In this document: positions 4,319-5,731 of the stretch, piece after piece
How positions within the stretch are numbered: position 1 is the stretch's first letter
Layout of the letters: each line of letters begins with the position of its first letter
DNA from: an uncultured Pseudoxanthomonas sp.
Lineage (GTDB): Bacteria > Pseudomonadota > Gammaproteobacteria > Xanthomonadales > Xanthomonadaceae
Reading direction: 5' to 3'
Length of the DNA: 5,731 nt
Assembly: GCA_946886405.1 (NCBI GenBank)
Contig: CAMPIO010000147.1
Coordinates: 1-5,731, forward strand
The notes under the pieces: generated by a model
Seen by the model: only the letters and a program-made list of their open reading frames with translations
Told to the model about the DNA's origin: nothing
Databases searched by the model: none
Made by a program: the position numbers and the translations under genes

Positions 4319-5524
4319 ATGAACACGCCTTCCCCTTCTTCTCCGCGTACGCAGCGCCTGCTGGCGCTCGCCGCGTTCAGTGCCCTCGCCATCGCCGTGC
4401 TGGCCGGCTGCAGCGGCCAGGCCGCCGAACAGGGCGCACCGCCGCCGCCGGAGGTCAGCGTCGCCGCCGTGCCGGTCAAGTCGATCAGCCAGTGGGATGA
4501 ATTCAGCGGTCGCGTCGAAGCCATCGAACACGTCGACCTGCGTCCGCGCGTCTCCGGCTACATCGACCGCGTCAACTACACCGAAGGCCAGGAGGTGAAG
4601 AAGGGCGAGGTCCTCTTCACCATCGACGCACGCAGCTATCGCGCCGAACTGGCGCGCGCGCAGGCCGAACTCGCTCGCGCCCGCACCCAGGCCGAACTCG
4701 GCCGCAGCGAAGCCGCACGCGCCAAGCGCCTGTCCGACATGCAGGCGTTGTCGACGGAAGAATACGAGCAGCGCCGCGCCAACGCCGACCAGGCGCAGGC
4801 CAACGTCGCCGCCGCGCAGGCTGCCGTGGAAAGCGCGCGCCTCAACTTGGAATGGACCCAGGTGCGTGCGCCCATCGACGGTCGTGCCGGCCGTGCGCTG
4901 GTCACCGCGGGCAACCTGGTCAGCGCCGGCGATGCCGCCAGCGTGCTGACGACTGTCGTCTCGCTGGACAAGGTGCACGTGCACTTCGATGCGGACGAAC
5001 GCGCCTTCCTGCGCTATGCCGAGATGGCCCGCAAGGGCGAGCGCCCGAGTGAGCGCGACGGCAAGGTCCCGGTGCAGGTGGCGCTGGCCGACGAAACCGA
5101 CTTCCCGCACACGGGCGTGGTCGACTTCCTCGACAACCAGGTCGACCGCAGCACCGGCACCATCCGCGCCCGCGCGCTGCTGGACAATGCCGACCGCACG
5201 TTCACGCCGGGCCTGTACGCCCGCGTGCGCCTGCTGGGCAGCGGCGAGTTCAAGGCCGCGCTGGTCGACGACAAGGCCGTGCTGACCGACCAGGACCGCA
5301 AGTACGTCTACGTGGTCGACAAGGAAGGCAAGGCGCAGCGGCGCGACGTGAAGGTCGGCCGCATGGCCGATGGCCTGCGCATCGTCGAGCAAGGCCTGGC
5401 CGCCGGCGACAAGGTCATCGTCAGCGGCGTGCAGAAGGTCTTCTTCCCCGGCATGCCGGTACAGGCCAAGGCCGTGGCGATGGGTGCGGTTGCCGCGCCT
5501 GCCACGGCGGTCGCCATGAAGTAA
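4319..5524 (+). CDS. RND efflux periplasmic adaptor lipoprotein (MexE/SmeV-like)
   Basis: The product has 401 residues, a usual adaptor length. It joins an inner-membrane RND pump to a TolC-type outer-membrane channel. A signal peptide with hydrophobic core 14-27 ends in the lipobox LAGC at 28-31, so C31 should be lipidated. WDEFSGRVEAIEHVDLRPRVSGYIDRVNYTEG at about 59-90 is the signature start of the MexE-type branch. The lipoyl half-motifs lie at about 70-103 and 177-210 (LEWTQVRAPIDG). Between them an Ala/Glu/Arg-rich alpha-hairpin at about 107-175 contains R134-x3-L138-x6-S145, the RLS motif used to dock TolC-family channels. Beta-barrel and membrane-proximal domains follow (FPHTGVVDFLDNQVDRSTGTIRARALLDN; GLRIVEQGLAAGDKVIVSG). 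The ribosome binding site is weak (AAGAGA at 4304-4309, 9 bases from ATG) after a pyrimidine-rich leader. The pump gene follows after 126 bases. Confidence 0.96.
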   Translation: MNTPSPSSPRTQRLLALAAFSALAIAVLAGCSGQAAEQGAPPPPEVSVAAVPVKSISQWDEFSGRVEAIEHVDLRPRVSGYIDRVNYTEGQEVKKGEVLFTIDARSYRAELARAQAELARARTQAELGRSEAARAKRLSDMQALSTEEYEQRRANADQAQANVAAAQAAVESARLNLEWTQVRAPIDGRAGRALVTAGNLVSAGDAASVLTTVVSLDKVHVHFDADERAFLRYAEMARKGERPSERDGKVPVQVALADETDFPHTGVVDFLDNQVDRSTGTIRARALLDNADRTFTPGLYARVRLLGSGEFKAALVDDKAVLTDQDRKYVYVVDKEGKAQRRDVKVGRMADGLRIVEQGLAAGDKVIVSGVQKVFFPGMPVQAKAVAMGAVAAPATAVAMK

Positions 5525-5529
5525 GCACG

Positions 5530-5570
5530 ACGTCGCTCCCGCCCTCGCGGGAGCGACGTTAGCCACGTCC
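5530..5570 (+). repeat. REP-like hairpin between adaptor and pump genes
   Basis: A perfect 13-bp stem (5530-5542 with 5547-5559, loop CCTC) begins 6 bases after the adaptor stop. The right arm and its continuation, GGAGCGACGT at 5550-5559 plus 5560-5570, match the REP unit at 543-563 at 17 of 21 positions, so this appears to be a degenerate third REP copy. There is no T-run. Within a polycistronic message it could stabilise the upstream part or cause partial termination. Confidence 0.72.
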
Positions 5571-5650
5571 AACGCGGATCCACGCTTCCAGCCACGGCCC
5601 CTCCGGGCAGTGGTCAGCCCTTTGCATCTTCATTTCCAGGAAATCCACCC

Positions 5651-5731
5651 ATGGACTTCTCCCGTTTCTTCATCGACCGGCCGATCTTCGCCGCCGTGCT
5701 GTCGATCGTGATCTTCGCCGCCGGCCTGATC
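5651..5731 (+). CDS. RND efflux pump, inner-membrane subunit, N-terminal fragment (MexF/SmeW-like)
   Basis: Only the first 27 codons are in the window. MDFSRFFIDRPIFAAVLSIVIFAAGLI is the standard opening of hydrophobe/amphiphile efflux RND transporters: a short amphipathic stretch, then FFIDRPIFAAVL leading into transmembrane helix 1. The beginning is closest to the MexF type, which suits a MexE-type adaptor before it. AGGAAA at 5638-5643 is a good Shine-Dalgarno sequence 7 bases from the ATG. The protein would use the proton gradient to drive drug export through the adaptor and an outer-membrane channel. Most of the gene, and any downstream second SDR or channel gene, lies beyond the right edge. 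Confidence 0.95.
   Translation, partial: MDFSRFFIDRPIFAAVLSIVIFAAGLI

Noticed and set aside
4253..5572. Minus-strand open frame of 439 codons opposite the adaptor gene
   Set aside because: The adaptor on the plus strand is unmistakable, and the antisense product is low-complexity Ala/Gly/Val/His with no ribosome binding site or domain.
1..5731. CRISPR array, tRNA or rRNA genes, prophage or toxin-antitoxin module
   Set aside because: I saw no regularly spaced direct repeats, no cloverleaf or rRNA signature, and no phage or toxin-like proteins on either strand.

Overview
The window is GC-rich with strongly G/C-biased third codon positions. It carries GTAG-type REP repeats of the kind common in Xanthomonadaceae (Xanthomonas, Stenotrophomonas, Pseudoxanthomonas, Lysobacter). 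Together with the gene content, this points to a gammaproteobacterium of that family. The assignment is an inference from style and gene families; there is no rRNA or other taxonomic marker here. No tRNA, CRISPR array or insertion sequence is visible.

Left part (1-1546). The window opens inside the 3' end of a membrane pyrophosphatase gene (hppA-like), whose product carries an extra C-terminal OmpA-like domain. A strong bidirectional terminator follows, then an inverted pair of REP units. A convergent minus-strand gene for a small lipoprotein of unknown function comes next. Between that gene and the lysR gene lies a second, unrelated inverted pair of palindromic repeats that ends 2 bases from the lysR stop codon.

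Right part (1547-5731). A minus-strand LysR-type regulator (CrgA-like subgroup) faces a plus-strand gene set: an unrecognised 151-residue protein, a short-chain dehydrogenase-like protein whose catalytic Ser and Lys are missing, an RND efflux periplasmic adaptor lipoprotein (MexE/SmeV-like), and the first 27 codons of the inner-membrane RND pump (MexF/SmeW-like). The first two plus-strand genes overlap by 4 bases. The order LysR <> SDR - adaptor - pump resembles the Stenotrophomonas smeRv / smeU1-V-W-U2-X multidrug efflux locus, but with an extra small gene at the front.

Regulation. A perfect 6-bp dyad overlaps the predicted lysR -35 box and is a good candidate for a LysR site. A second dyad, directly upstream of the adaptor gene, matches the SoxR-box layout CCTCAA-N6-TTGAGG at 14 of 18 positions and is preceded by a TTGACC -35-like element, so the pump may have its own redox-responsive promoter. 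A REP-like hairpin separates adaptor and pump. A working model, which is inference, is a redox- or electrophile-responsive efflux locus with two control points: LysR at the divergent promoter and a MerR/SoxR-type regulator in front of the adaptor.
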